Made by a program: the position numbers and the translations under genes. Of a stretch of DNA of 64,000 nt, positions 53,018 to 61,372 are shown piece after piece (the first letter of the stretch is position 1; the number at the start of each line of letters is the position of its first letter). Below the pieces are notes generated by a model. That model saw nothing but the letters and a program-made list of their open reading frames with translations. It ran no database searches and was not told the origin of the DNA. The DNA is taken from NCBI RefSeq assembly GCF_018128545.1, contig NZ_JAGSND010000003.1, positions 62,001 through 126,000 on the forward strand, in the 5' to 3' direction. The stretch is from Sinanaerobacter chloroacetimidivorans. GTDB lineage: Bacteria; Bacillota; Clostridia; Peptostreptococcales; Anaerovoracaceae.

Positions 53018-53833
53018 CTAATCCAAGTCTAATTTATGGTTTAAAATCCAAACAGTGCCCATGCTGTATCCGGCAATAAGCAGTAAAGCATAAAGGATTC
53101 CCACGCCTATAACACCATTAAACAAACCTTGCATTTGCATGAAACTTCCCGGGTCGGAAATGGCATTGAACTTGTTTATCCATTCTCCCGCATTCGGCAA
53201 AAGGCTGGCAATCAGAGTAAAGCTTTGTACGACCAGCGTTTCTGCCCAAGAAAAGATGAAATAGGAGAGAATGCCTGCGGGTATTCGGAAACGGTTCAAC
53301 TGCTTTAAATGCGCAATGGAGCAGGCTAGAAATAATTTTGCCACTTCTTTCACCGAAGACAAAATCACGGACATGATTATCAATATCATGGTAAAAGAGG
53401 TTTTGCCATTTATCAGCGAAAAAAGTTTTCGAAGACCGTCACCAATCTCTATATAAGAAACCGGATTTAGAACCAGAGCAAAGATGAATATACCGATCAT
53501 GGAAACCAGGCCGGTTAACACGATCCACATGGAGCTGACAATCAGCTTTGAAAAAACGATCTGTGCTGAGGTTACCGGAAGGGTCAGGGTTAAATAGCCT
53601 TCTCTTGAGAAGACGTTGGTATTGAAGATCTTAAATAGATTTACAATCATTACAACAATAACGGCAATGACGATTCCAAAGGCTAGAAAGCCTGCAGCCA
53701 TACTGATAAATTGATTGCTCATATTGTTCAGCATAAGGGGAACGATGATGACTCCCAGCAGTATAGCCATATAAACACCGGAAAAATCCCTCCAGGTTGA
53801 TTTGATGTCATATTTGATTAATTTACTTAGCAT
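53018..53833 (-). CDS. ABC transporter permease
   Basis: A 271-residue membrane protein with about six hydrophobic helices, of the ABC-2-like permease type found with YtrA-regulated systems in Firmicutes. It overlaps the ATPase gene by seven bases. The exported substrate is unknown; relatives act in antimicrobial-peptide resistance or membrane stress. It begins MLSKLIKYDIKSTWRDF, a common N-terminus for this class. Confidence 0.85.
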   Translation of the reverse strand: MLSKLIKYDIKSTWRDFSGVYMAILLGVIIVPLMLNNMSNQFISMAAGFLAFGIVIAVIVVMIVNLFKIFNTNVFSREGYLTLTLPVTSAQIVFSKLIVSSMWIVLTGLVSMIGIFIFALVLNPVSYIEIGDGLRKLFSLINGKTSFTMILIIMSVILSSVKEVAKLFLACSIAHLKQLNRFRIPAGILSYFIFSWAETLVVQSFTLIASLLPNAGEWINKFNAISDPGSFMQMQGLFNGVIGVGILYALLLIAGYSMGTVWILNHKLDLD

Positions 53834-54558
53834 TTGAATACCTCCCTGAATAACTGATCAATGGATTTTCCTTCCTTTAATCTGATATTGTCGATATCGT
53901 CCTGCAGAACAATTTCTCCCTCTTTCAGAAACATCACGGTATCGAAGATTCTCTCCACATTGGAAATGAGATGAGTAGACATAAAAATAGTACCCGCTTC
54001 GTTATAGTTTGATAAAATTGTATCAAGAATGAAGTCTCTGGCAGCAGGATCAACACCGCCGATGGGTTCATCCAATAGATACAGCAGTGCGTTTCTGGAC
54101 ATTACCAGGCAAAGCTGGAACTTTTCCAGCATCCCTTTGGACATGGTTTTAATCTTTTGCTTCTCTGAAAGACCCAGTCTGCCAAGCATTTCGATACATT
54201 TTTTCTCATCGAAATCAGAATAGAAATCCTTGAAGAGGGAGATTACATCCAGCGGACACATCCAGGGGCTGAAGTAGGAGGAGTCGGGCAAATAAGATAC
54301 CAGCGCTTTCGTCGACGGACCAATTTCATTTCCCTGAATGGTGACTTTTCCGCTGTAATCTCTGATAACTCCTGTCAATATTTTAAGCAAAGTTGTTTTT
54401 CCGCTGCCGTTGGGACCCAGCAATCCTACGATATGACCCGGCTCCAGCGTTAGGTTTAAATCAAGTAATGCAGCTTTATTTTTATAATGTTTTGTCAAGT
54501 TTTGGATCTCCACCAGTTTGACGTCTTTTGCAGATCCTTGCGTATTGTGTTGCATCAT
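53827..54558 (-). CDS. ABC transporter ATP-binding protein
   Basis: A 243-residue ATPase with Walker A GPNGSGKTTLLK, a Q-loop region, the signature MSKGMLEKF (a variant of LSGGQ) and Walker B LLYLLDEPIGGVD. It partners with the overlapping permease. Its ATG overlaps the GntR stop codon (TAATG), so translation is coupled. Confidence 0.92.
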   Translation of the reverse strand: MMQHNTQGSAKDVKLVEIQNLTKHYKNKAALLDLNLTLEPGHIVGLLGPNGSGKTTLLKILTGVIRDYSGKVTIQGNEIGPSTKALVSYLPDSSYFSPWMCPLDVISLFKDFYSDFDEKKCIEMLGRLGLSEKQKIKTMSKGMLEKFQLCLVMSRNALLYLLDEPIGGVDPAARDFILDTILSNYNEAGTIFMSTHLISNVERIFDTVMFLKEGEIVLQDDIDNIRLKEGKSIDQLFREVFKC

Positions 54559-54932
54559 TATTTAGACGCTCCTTTCTCTATCTTTTTTCGAATCAGATCC
54601 ATAGCTTCCTGATTGGTAAACCCAAGGCTTTTCATCTGTTCAATAAACTGATCTATTATCTCCTGTGCAACTGCTTCTCTCATTTTTGCAATCAACTCCT
54701 TATTTTGTGTAATAAATCGCCCAGTGGTACGTTCTGCGTAAACAAGCCCACCCCGTTCCAATTCCGTAAGTGCCCGCTGCATGGTATTGGGATTCACTTC
54801 AAACCGGATCGCCAGATCTCTTACAGATTCAAGCTTAGAACCGGCCTGTAATTCCCCTGAGACAATTCTATGCTTGAAATTGTTAACCAGCTGCAAGTAG
54901 ATGGGCATGTTTGACTGAAACTGATTTGTCAT
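54558..54932 (-). CDS. GntR-family regulator, YtrA subfamily
   Basis: A 124-residue repressor: N-terminal winged helix (about 8-75, [28 protein letters not shown]) and a short YtrA-type C-terminal dimerisation region without a ligand domain. ATG 54932 lies after AAGGAGGT; ATG 54971 has no site. It is first in the operon with the ABC genes and probably represses it through the inverted repeat at 54953-54986. Confidence 0.9.
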   Translation of the reverse strand: MTNQFQSNMPIYLQLVNNFKHRIVSGELQAGSKLESVRDLAIRFEVNPNTMQRALTELERGGLVYAERTTGRFITQNKELIAKMREAVAQEIIDQFIEQMKSLGFTNQEAMDLIRKKIEKGASK

Positions 54933-54952
54933 ATTATAGTAAACCTCCTTTT

Positions 54953-54986
54953 GTATTACTGTATTAATCACTTAGTACAATAATAC
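54953..54986 (-). promoter_or_regulatory. YtrA-type operator
   Basis: GTATTACTGTA-N12-TACAATAATAC is an 11-bp inverted repeat with one mismatch. It overlaps the predicted -10 box, consistent with autorepression by the GntR protein. Confidence 0.75.
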
Positions 54987-55005
54987 AAAATAACAATGAT
55001 GTCAA
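54977..55005 (-). promoter_or_regulatory. Sigma-A promoter of the GntR/ABC operon
   Basis: On the minus strand TTGACA (55000-55005) and TATTGT (54977-54982) are separated by 17 bp. Confidence 0.7.
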
Positions 55006-55058
55006 TAGAAAATCAAAATTTTTTTTATACAATTTTTTTATTCAACAGCCGGCACATT

Positions 55059-55097
55059 TCGTCCTTCCGATACAACATTTTATCCTTTTGGACTATT
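55059..55097. repeat. Short repeat element, copy B
   Basis: CACATTTCGTCCTTCC, then ACAACATTTTATCCTTTTGG. Same orientation as copy A at 52733; the second half is less well conserved. Confidence 0.7.
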
Positions 55098-55115
55098 CAA
55101 AAGGAGCGGTATCGA

Positions 55116-55154
55116 TTATTCTTGTATACATGAATATATTGTATACAAGAATAA
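55116..55154. promoter_or_regulatory. Perfect 14-bp inverted repeat
   Basis: TTATTCTTGTATAC-N11-GTATACAAGAATAA. It is either an operator (CTTGTATAC half-sites) or a stem-loop. It lies 50 bp upstream of the small membrane protein gene at 55205. Confidence 0.75.
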
Positions 55155-55204
55155 ATTTATGATAACATTCCATCGGGAAGAGAACTGCAGTAAGGGGTTG
55201 ATGA

Positions 55205-55477
55205 TTGTTGAATATTTTAAATCGAATCAAATGGTATTCTTTTTTGGGAATGGTTATTGCGTTTATTACTTTTCTTATCGTCAGCGTCTATGTAGATTCA
55301 TTGAATATCCATTCGGAAATGATAAAAAAGATCCATATGTTTTCTTTTTTGGCTTTGTTTCAGATCTTTTCCTATGGATGGCTGATTCATGAAGTTAAAA
55401 AATTTATAAAGGACTATAAAGCAACCAATGAAAATTTTAAAACACTGGAGTACTTTTTTAAACGAAATGATTCTTGA
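55205..55477 (+). CDS. Small hypothetical membrane protein
   Basis: A 90-residue protein with two hydrophobic helices (about 12-30 and 46-63) and a basic C-terminal tail. The family is not recognised. The start is TTG 55205 after AAGGGG. It lies behind a striking inverted repeat and ahead of a strong terminator, so it forms its own transcript. Confidence 0.55.
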   Translation: MLNILNRIKWYSFLGMVIAFITFLIVSVYVDSLNIHSEMIKKIHMFSFLALFQIFSYGWLIHEVKKFIKDYKATNENFKTLEYFFKRNDS

Positions 55478-55515
55478 TAGCCGGTAGTTTTCAATCTTTG
55501 CCCCGCAGGCAGCAT

Positions 55516-55557
55516 GAGCGAATAGAAATCTTTGATTTCCTAATTCGCTCTTTTTTT
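55516..55557 (+). terminator. Terminator, near-copy of the one at 47697
   Basis: GAGCGAATTAG-type stem with GAAATC/GATTTC inner helix and a T-run. It is almost identical to the terminator at 47697-47741. Confidence 0.88.
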
Positions 55558-55646
55558 ATTTGAAAATAAAACTCTATATAGCAGAAATTGTCATAAGTAT
55601 GCTATAATATCTTAATTAGATTGTCGGATTATGAAGGAGTATGGCT

Positions 55647-57545
55647 TTGAATAATTTAAGTTTGAAGAAGAAGTATTTTTTTTCCATTACTCTTGTATGC
55701 CTGATTAGCCTTGCCATCGTATCGACTGTCAGCTATATCATATCTTATCGTGTTGTATTGGACACCACGAAATCAAAGATTGAGATGGCCTCACAGCGAT
55801 ATTCTTATGAAATTGATTCGTGGCTTAAGAGTCAAATCAATCATCTTAATAATATCAAAGAAGATATTGAAATCAACGCTTCCTTTTATAACGAAGAGCA
55901 TATCGAAACATTATTGAAGCAGAAGCTGCAGTTTGCTGACGGACAGGTACTCGATTACTATATCGGTTTTCAGGATAAACGTCTTTTGTCCGGCACGGGG
56001 TGGCAGCCTACAGCCGATTATGACTGCACCACACGGGATTGGTACAAGCAGGCCGTAAACGTGGACGGCATTGTGCTGACACCTCCGTATGTGGATAGTG
56101 ACACCGGGAAAATGGTGATTACCATCTCCGAACCGCTAGTGATGGGCAACCAGACAGTTGGTGTACTCGCAGCAGACATAACAGTGGATTATCTGGTCCA
56201 ACTGGTAAATAATATAAAATTTACCAGTGACAGCTATGCGTTTTTAATGGATGGCCAAAAGAATATTATGGCCTATCCAAATCATAGCTTCTACCCGACA
56301 GAAAAAAGATCCTATCAAATCGAGGAAATTCTTAATGGCAGACTGAGCCAGCTGGCAGATCAGATAGACAGAGGCACCTATACGCTTGTTCAACTGCAAG
56401 ATTACGATGGTAAACAGAAATATTTTTATTTGTCGGAAATCGGTACTTCCCAATGGATTTTGGGGTTTTCCATTCCGACATCGGAGGTGACGGATAATCT
56501 ACATACGCTGCTACAGGGCTTTGCCTATGCTTGTATCATTTCCATCTGCATCAGTATGGCGGTAATCTTTCTTCTGCTGAGCGGCTTGCTGAAGCCTGTG
56601 CTGCATCTGACGAAAATAGTCAAGCAGTTTGGAGATAAGGAAATGGATGTCCGATGTAAAATCAGTTCGGATGATGAAATCGGCGAGCTTGGAAAAGCCT
56701 TTAACAATATGGCAGATACCATTCAAAATTACAGTATGACTTTAGAGCATAAAGTAACTGAACGAACGAGAGAACTTAACGAAAAAAATGCAAAAATACA
56801 GGATAGTATCGAGTACGCAAAAATGATACAACAGACCATTCTGCCTGATGATATTGAAATAAGCAAAATGCTGAAGGATTATTTTATCATCTGGAAGCCC
56901 AGAGATGTGGTAGGCGGAGATTTATACTGGATGAGAAAATTTGAGGACGGTTTCACCATTGCCGTGGGTGACTGCACAGGTCACGGTGTACCGGGAGCCC
57001 TGATGACAATGGCCGTCAGCGCCATACTGGATCGTATTGCAGACGTTATCTGTCATGATGATCCTGCTTTTATCCTGAACGAATTGAATCAGCTTTTGAA
57101 TCAATCCTTGAGAAGGGGCAGCAATGGCAGCGATATTCAGGATGGACTGGACGCCGGAATCATCTTTGTTTCCAATCACGGTAAGATTCTCTATTCCGGT
57201 GCCCGTATTTCACTGTATGTGATTAAAGACGGAGAAACAACAGAAATAAAAGGAATTGCAAAGACCATAGGGGTGGAATCGAGCAACAAGGATAAGGACT
57301 TTACCAATGAAACGATTCAATTAGAGAAGGGTATGTCCTTTTATTTAGCTACCGATGGGATGAAGGACCAGGTAGGGGGAGAAAACAGGCTTCCCTTCGG
57401 CAAGAAAAGGCTGCTGGCAGTATTGGAATCCATTCAGCAATGTACCATGGAAGAGCAAAAAGAAATTATTTGGACCACCTATGAAAATTATAAGAAGGAT
57501 GAGATGTCGCGGGATGACGTTACCATGTTCGGTTTTCGTTTATAA
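55647..57545 (+). CDS. siaA: SiaA-like membrane PP2C/SpoIIE phosphatase
   Basis: A 632-residue sensor phosphatase. TM1 (about 8-30), an extracellular dCache domain (about 40-270), TM2 (about 283-310), HAMP (about 311-363) and a coiled coil precede a SpoIIE/PP2C domain (about 395-632) with VVGGDLYWMR, VGDCTGHGVPGALM and LATDGMKDQ metal-site motifs. In Pseudomonas SiaA dephosphorylates SiaC and so activates the diguanylate cyclase. TTG 55647 has GGAG seven bases upstream; ATG 55641 is only one base from it. The siaB gene follows after 14 bp. Confidence 0.88.
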   Translation: MNNLSLKKKYFFSITLVCLISLAIVSTVSYIISYRVVLDTTKSKIEMASQRYSYEIDSWLKSQINHLNNIKEDIEINASFYNEEHIETLLKQKLQFADGQVLDYYIGFQDKRLLSGTGWQPTADYDCTTRDWYKQAVNVDGIVLTPPYVDSDTGKMVITISEPLVMGNQTVGVLAADITVDYLVQLVNNIKFTSDSYAFLMDGQKNIMAYPNHSFYPTEKRSYQIEEILNGRLSQLADQIDRGTYTLVQLQDYDGKQKYFYLSEIGTSQWILGFSIPTSEVTDNLHTLLQGFAYACIISICISMAVIFLLLSGLLKPVLHLTKIVKQFGDKEMDVRCKISSDDEIGELGKAFNNMADTIQNYSMTLEHKVTERTRELNEKNAKIQDSIEYAKMIQQTILPDDIEISKMLKDYFIIWKPRDVVGGDLYWMRKFEDGFTIAVGDCTGHGVPGALMTMAVSAILDRIADVICHDDPAFILNELNQLLNQSLRRGSNGSDIQDGLDAGIIFVSNHGKILYSGARISLYVIKDGETTEIKGIAKTIGVESSNKDKDFTNETIQLEKGMSFYLATDGMKDQVGGENRLPFGKKRLLAVLESIQQCTMEEQKEIIWTTYENYKKDEMSRDDVTMFGFRL

Positions 57546-57559
57546 CTGGGAGGAAGTTT

Positions 57560-58114
57560 ATGAATCTGAATCTTTATGAATTTTATCAGGATGCTAAAGG
57601 AAAGAATATTATTTTTTATTATTGCGGACCTATTGCCCATGCCAGCATAGAGGGCGTAGCACAAACTCTTAGAAAGAATCTGGAATATGAGGAAGCGGGG
57701 AATCTTACCGCACAATCGGTTTTCTCCGTATTTATTGAGCAGATGCAAAACATTTTAAACTATTCGGCAGAACGGCTTGCCATTCCGGAGACGGTGGAAA
57801 ATGAGCTGAGAGTAGGGGTAGTGGTTATCGGCCATGAGAAAAACGGGTATTTTATCCTATGCGGAAATAAGGTATACAACGGTGATATTCCCGCTCTGAC
57901 GGAAAAACTGGAGTATGTACGACATTTAAATAAAGAGGAATTGAAAGCATTGTATAAAGAGCGGCGAAGAATGGAACCTTCGCCTGACAGCAAAGGAGCA
58001 GGGTTAGGATTGATAGAAATGGCCAGGAAGGGAACGGAACCCTTGGAATATAGTTTTTTACCTATTGATCGGGAATTTTCATTTTTTACAATTAGAGTAG
58101 TTGTGGGGAGGTAA
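57560..58114 (+). CDS. siaB: SiaB-family protein kinase
   Basis: A 184-residue protein of the SiaB (DUF6272) family, an atypical GHKL-like kinase that phosphorylates SiaC. Visible features are the NILNYSAERL helix (N-box-like) and GAGLGLIEMARKG near the C-terminus (ATP-lid-like). It is encoded between the phosphatase and the SiaC-like protein. RBS GGGAGG. Confidence 0.85.
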   Translation: MNLNLYEFYQDAKGKNIIFYYCGPIAHASIEGVAQTLRKNLEYEEAGNLTAQSVFSVFIEQMQNILNYSAERLAIPETVENELRVGVVVIGHEKNGYFILCGNKVYNGDIPALTEKLEYVRHLNKEELKALYKERRRMEPSPDSKGAGLGLIEMARKGTEPLEYSFLPIDREFSFFTIRVVVGR

Positions 58115-58118
58115 GAAA

Positions 58119-58499
58119 ATGGAAGATTTAATCATCGAAAAGACACAGTCAACACCATTTATTCATTTCAGCCAGTCAACAAATATACTGACTCTTCATG
58201 GCGAATCTTTTCCTGAAAACTCGGCTAAGTTTTATGCTCCGGTTTTGGAATGGCTTAAAGAATTTATGGCGTCTCCGGAAACGAGAAAGGCAACTTTGGA
58301 ATTTGAAATTATTTATTTTAACAGCAGCTCATCAAAGGTCTTTATGACAATGTTTGATTTGCTGCAGGAAGCTGTGAGAAACGGTAAAGAGATTTTAGTA
58401 AATTGGAAATGTGATGAAAAAAACGAAACTGCCATAGAATGCGGAGAAGAGTTTAAAGAAGATCTGGATAATCTTCCGTTCAACATTGTGCTGATTTAG
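58119..58499 (+). CDS. siaC: SiaC-like regulatory phosphoprotein (DUF1987)
   Basis: A 126-residue STAS-like protein. The FEIIYFNSSSSKVFM segment contains the hydroxyl residues where SiaC is phosphorylated (Thr in Pseudomonas, Ser here if the alignment holds). Unphosphorylated SiaC binds and stimulates SiaD. ATG 58119 follows GGGGAGG; TTG 58101 overlaps that site. It ends in amber. Confidence 0.87.
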   Translation: MEDLIIEKTQSTPFIHFSQSTNILTLHGESFPENSAKFYAPVLEWLKEFMASPETRKATLEFEIIYFNSSSSKVFMTMFDLLQEAVRNGKEILVNWKCDEKNETAIECGEEFKEDLDNLPFNIVLI

Positions 58500-58509
58500 G
58501 AGGATCACA

Positions 58510-59217
58510 ATGGAGGATATATTTGAAAAAGAAGGAGAAGTTATTGTTGAAGCGGAAAACCTGCTTCAGTCAAAAGTATTTTCTTCATTTGCCGACGAAG
58601 ATTTGTACCGCAAACTCTTAGCTCAATATAAAAGACTGTTAAGACAAATGAGGACCATGGTAAAAATGTCCGATATCATGCAATCAAAACTGAATTCCAT
58701 GTCAGGCGAGCTGGAACAGTTATCACAAATAGACGGGCTGACCGGACTTTATAATCGAAGATTTTTTAATGAAACCTATCAGAAAGAATGGAATAAAGCG
58801 GTTGAGTCCCAATCTACCCTTGGGATTCTTATGATTGATATCGATCACTTTAAAAAATACAATGATTCCTATGGTCATTTACAAGGGGACAAGTGTCTGC
58901 AGATTATTGCCAGCACCATTGAAGATACGGTAAAAGGGCCCAATACTTTCGTAGCGCGTTTTGGCGGGGAAGAATTTGTGGTGCTTCTGCTGGATACCAA
59001 TGTAAAAGAGTGTACTGAGAACGCAGAAAGGGTACTTACAAATATCGAACAGCTTAATATAGTCAATAAAATAGATTCGATAGACTGCATTGTATCCGTT
59101 TCCATCGGCATCGGATATACGACACCGGATGCGGAAATGAAAATGGAATCGTTGCTCAACGTTGCGGATCAAGCCCTGTACCGGGCGAAAAAAGACGGGC
59201 GGCGCTGCTATCGTTAA
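58510..59217 (+). CDS. siaD: SiaD-like diguanylate cyclase
   Basis: A 235-residue cytoplasmic protein with an N-terminal coiled-coil region (about 1-75) and a GGDEF domain (about 78-235). The active site is RFGGEEF with DIDHFKKYND upstream. The RxxD inhibitory site is replaced (GPNT), so product inhibition may be absent. It would make c-di-GMP under control of the SiaA/SiaB/SiaC switch. RBS AGGAGG. Confidence 0.9.
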   Translation: MEDIFEKEGEVIVEAENLLQSKVFSSFADEDLYRKLLAQYKRLLRQMRTMVKMSDIMQSKLNSMSGELEQLSQIDGLTGLYNRRFFNETYQKEWNKAVESQSTLGILMIDIDHFKKYNDSYGHLQGDKCLQIIASTIEDTVKGPNTFVARFGGEEFVVLLLDTNVKECTENAERVLTNIEQLNIVNKIDSIDCIVSVSIGIGYTTPDAEMKMESLLNVADQALYRAKKDGRRCYR

Positions 59218-59222
59218 AGAAA

Positions 59223-59252
59223 ACGTCCATCTTAGGATGGACGTATTTTTTA
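59223..59252. terminator. Bidirectional terminator after the sia operon
   Basis: A 9-bp perfect stem ACGTCCATC / GATGGACGT; ATTTTTT follows on the plus strand and TTTTC on the minus. Confidence 0.88.
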
Positions 59253-59285
59253 TAATACTTTTTTTAGATCATCCTAAGTTTCATC

Positions 59286-59474
59286 TCAATCGCGGCAGCA
59301 GCATTTGCATCTGCGTCTCCCGCGTTCATCCTTCCAAACAACTAAAAAGCAGCGGCTTCTTCTAAAATCGGATAATAAATCGAAGTCACGATCCTTTGTT
59401 ACACCAAGTACATCTGAATCCTTGCGGCGTCTCGTTGTCGTGCCAAGTACATCTGAATCTGAACGGCGGCCCAT
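59286..59474 (-). CDS. Small Arg/Cys-rich protein
   Basis: A 62-residue, strongly basic product with two copies of DSDVLG(T/V)T and a CKCCC tail. GGGAGG lies eight bases before the ATG, a TATAAT-type box lies about 35 bp upstream, and a terminator lies downstream, which together favour a real gene. No family is recognised. The Cys tail suggests metal or redox binding (inference). Confidence 0.5.
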   Translation of the reverse strand: MGRRSDSDVLGTTTRRRKDSDVLGVTKDRDFDLLSDFRRSRCFLVVWKDERGRRRCKCCCRD

Positions 59475-59676
59475 TCGGATACCTCCCTTCTTCTATCGTA
59501 TGTATTATATTATGATATCGTCAGGATTTTTGTTCCTGCATCACCTTGAACGCGCCTGCTGAGAGTGATGCTGACCATCGGCCCCGGCAGAATCTGACTC
59601 AGATGTTTCTTATTGATTATCCGGCTTGCAGCAGGTATAATATGGTAAAAGAATCCAATAATATGCAGAGGTCCTT
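59475..59676. other. Intergenic region upstream of the GGDEF gene
   Basis: About 200 bp between divergent genes. Promoter-like AT-rich DNA lies at both ends; I see no other structure. Confidence 0.5.
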
Positions 59677-61344
59677 ATGATTAAAAATGTGAATGGAATC
59701 ATATCCATCATAATGGCAAGCTTGCTGCTTGTCATTTTTATTTTATGTACCTTATTTCCCGGTGAAAATTTACAATTTAATACAGAACCTGTAACGGATC
59801 TCAATGAGGATTGGATCTATATGGAACCTGACGGTACACAGCTGAATTTGAATCTTCCCGCCAGGCTAAAGGTTGAAGCAGGAGAGAAATATGCAGTCAG
59901 GATTTGGCTTGACAGAGATTTTTCCGAGAGAAAAACGCTCTGCATCCGCACTTCGATGCAGACTTTGCAAGTCCTGCTTGATCAAGATGAAATTTATTCT
60001 CAGGGAATCGAGAAACCAAAGTCCTCTATCACCATACCAATGGCAAGCATGTGGAATCTCGTCCGCTTGCCTGAAGACTCTGACGGTAAGGAACTGACAC
60101 TGATCTTCAGTTCCCCCTTTTCCTCCTTCTCCGGCTGTGTGAATCCAATCGTTTACGGGACCAAAAGTGCGGTTTTATACGACCTGCTCGAAAAATACTG
60201 GTTCGGCTTGTTCGTTTCATTTCTTATCATGCTCATCGGATTTTTATTAATTACTGTTCCCCTGATTGTAAGAACGAAAGATTGGGCTTTGTTCTATCTT
60301 GGACTTTTTTCGGTTTTTATTTCACTTTGGCTGCTCGCAGAATCAAAAATGCTGCAATTTTTTACAGGGAATCAATTTATTATTGGCGGACTAGCCTACA
60401 TTATGCTGTCTCTTTTCCCGATTCCGATGCTGCTGTATATTCGGGAAACGGTAGTAACCAGGTGGAAGAGAATCTATTTCTGTCTTGCCTGCGCTTTCCT
60501 GATCAATACAGTGCTGTGTACTTTACTGCAAATTACGGACATCTGGGGTTTTTTCGGCTCTCTTGTTCTTACCCATATCCTCTTGATTACAGGAATTGCT
60601 TTTACAGTTCTTTCCCTTGTCTTAGAAATTATTAAATTTAAGAACAAAAATGCGCTGGGATTTGCCTGCACCATAAGCATTCTCTTTACTTTTGCCGCGG
60701 TGGAGTTTTACGGATTCTTCAGTCGCAATTTCACCGATGTTTCCACGTATGTAAGAATGGGTTTGATCCTATATATTTGTATTTTGGGATTGTCTTCCCT
60801 TCACCGTTGGCGTGATGTGATCAATAAAAGCAGAGAAGCTCAATTTTTTGAGCGCATGGCATATCAGGATATCCTGACAGGAGGAAAAAATCGAAGGGCT
60901 TTTGACAATGACATAGAGCATTATTTTTCCGCAGGAGCAGCAGGATTAAAGGATTTTCGCCTTGTGATCTTTGACACCAATGATTTGAAATATATCAATG
61001 ATAAATTCGGGCATGTCACAGGGGATGAAGCCCTTCGCAAAAGCTATGACTGTATAGAAAAGGCGTTTAGCCTATCGGGCAGCTGCTATCGAATCGGGGG
61101 AGACGAGTTTGCCTGCATTCTTCCCCGATGCAATGATGAATGCTACCAGGAGCTCCTTACTGCATTTCGGCGGCTGGTAAAGGAAATCGGAAGCAATACG
61201 GCCTATCCTTTTGAAATCGCAGTGGGCTCAGCTGTGTTTGACCCTCATCGGGATTCCGGCTTTCAAGGTTTTCTGAACAGAACAGACCAGGCTATGTATG
61301 AAAATAAGGAAAGTTTTCCTGACCTGTATCTGCAATATCTGTAA
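59677..61344 (+). CDS. Membrane-bound diguanylate cyclase with 7TM sensor
   Basis: A 555-residue protein: a signal-anchor helix, an extracellular beta-rich domain (about 35-165), seven hydrophobic helices (about 170-375, 7TMR-DISM-like) and a GGDEF domain (about 395-550) with RIGGDEFACIL. The RxxD inhibitory site is not seen. It provides a second c-di-GMP source within 10 kb of a c-di-GMP riboswitch. Convergent with the amine oxidase gene. Confidence 0.88.
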   Translation: MIKNVNGIISIIMASLLLVIFILCTLFPGENLQFNTEPVTDLNEDWIYMEPDGTQLNLNLPARLKVEAGEKYAVRIWLDRDFSERKTLCIRTSMQTLQVLLDQDEIYSQGIEKPKSSITIPMASMWNLVRLPEDSDGKELTLIFSSPFSSFSGCVNPIVYGTKSAVLYDLLEKYWFGLFVSFLIMLIGFLLITVPLIVRTKDWALFYLGLFSVFISLWLLAESKMLQFFTGNQFIIGGLAYIMLSLFPIPMLLYIRETVVTRWKRIYFCLACAFLINTVLCTLLQITDIWGFFGSLVLTHILLITGIAFTVLSLVLEIIKFKNKNALGFACTISILFTFAAVEFYGFFSRNFTDVSTYVRMGLILYICILGLSSLHRWRDVINKSREAQFFERMAYQDILTGGKNRRAFDNDIEHYFSAGAAGLKDFRLVIFDTNDLKYINDKFGHVTGDEALRKSYDCIEKAFSLSGSCYRIGGDEFACILPRCNDECYQELLTAFRRLVKEIGSNTAYPFEIAVGSAVFDPHRDSGFQGFLNRTDQAMYENKESFPDLYLQYL

Positions 61345-61349
61345 ATGAA

Positions 61350-61372
61350 AAGGGAACCCTAAGGAGGTTCCC
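61350..61372 (-). terminator. Terminator of the flavin amine oxidase gene
   Basis: GGGAACC / GGTTCCC stem with a 7-nt loop; TTTTCATTT follows on the minus strand. Confidence 0.75.

Noticed and set aside
58519-59217. PylS or other aminoacyl-tRNA synthetase among the unassigned genes of the window
   Set aside because: I looked through all long frames for class II synthetase motifs and found none; this frame and its neighbours are GGDEF/Sia proteins.
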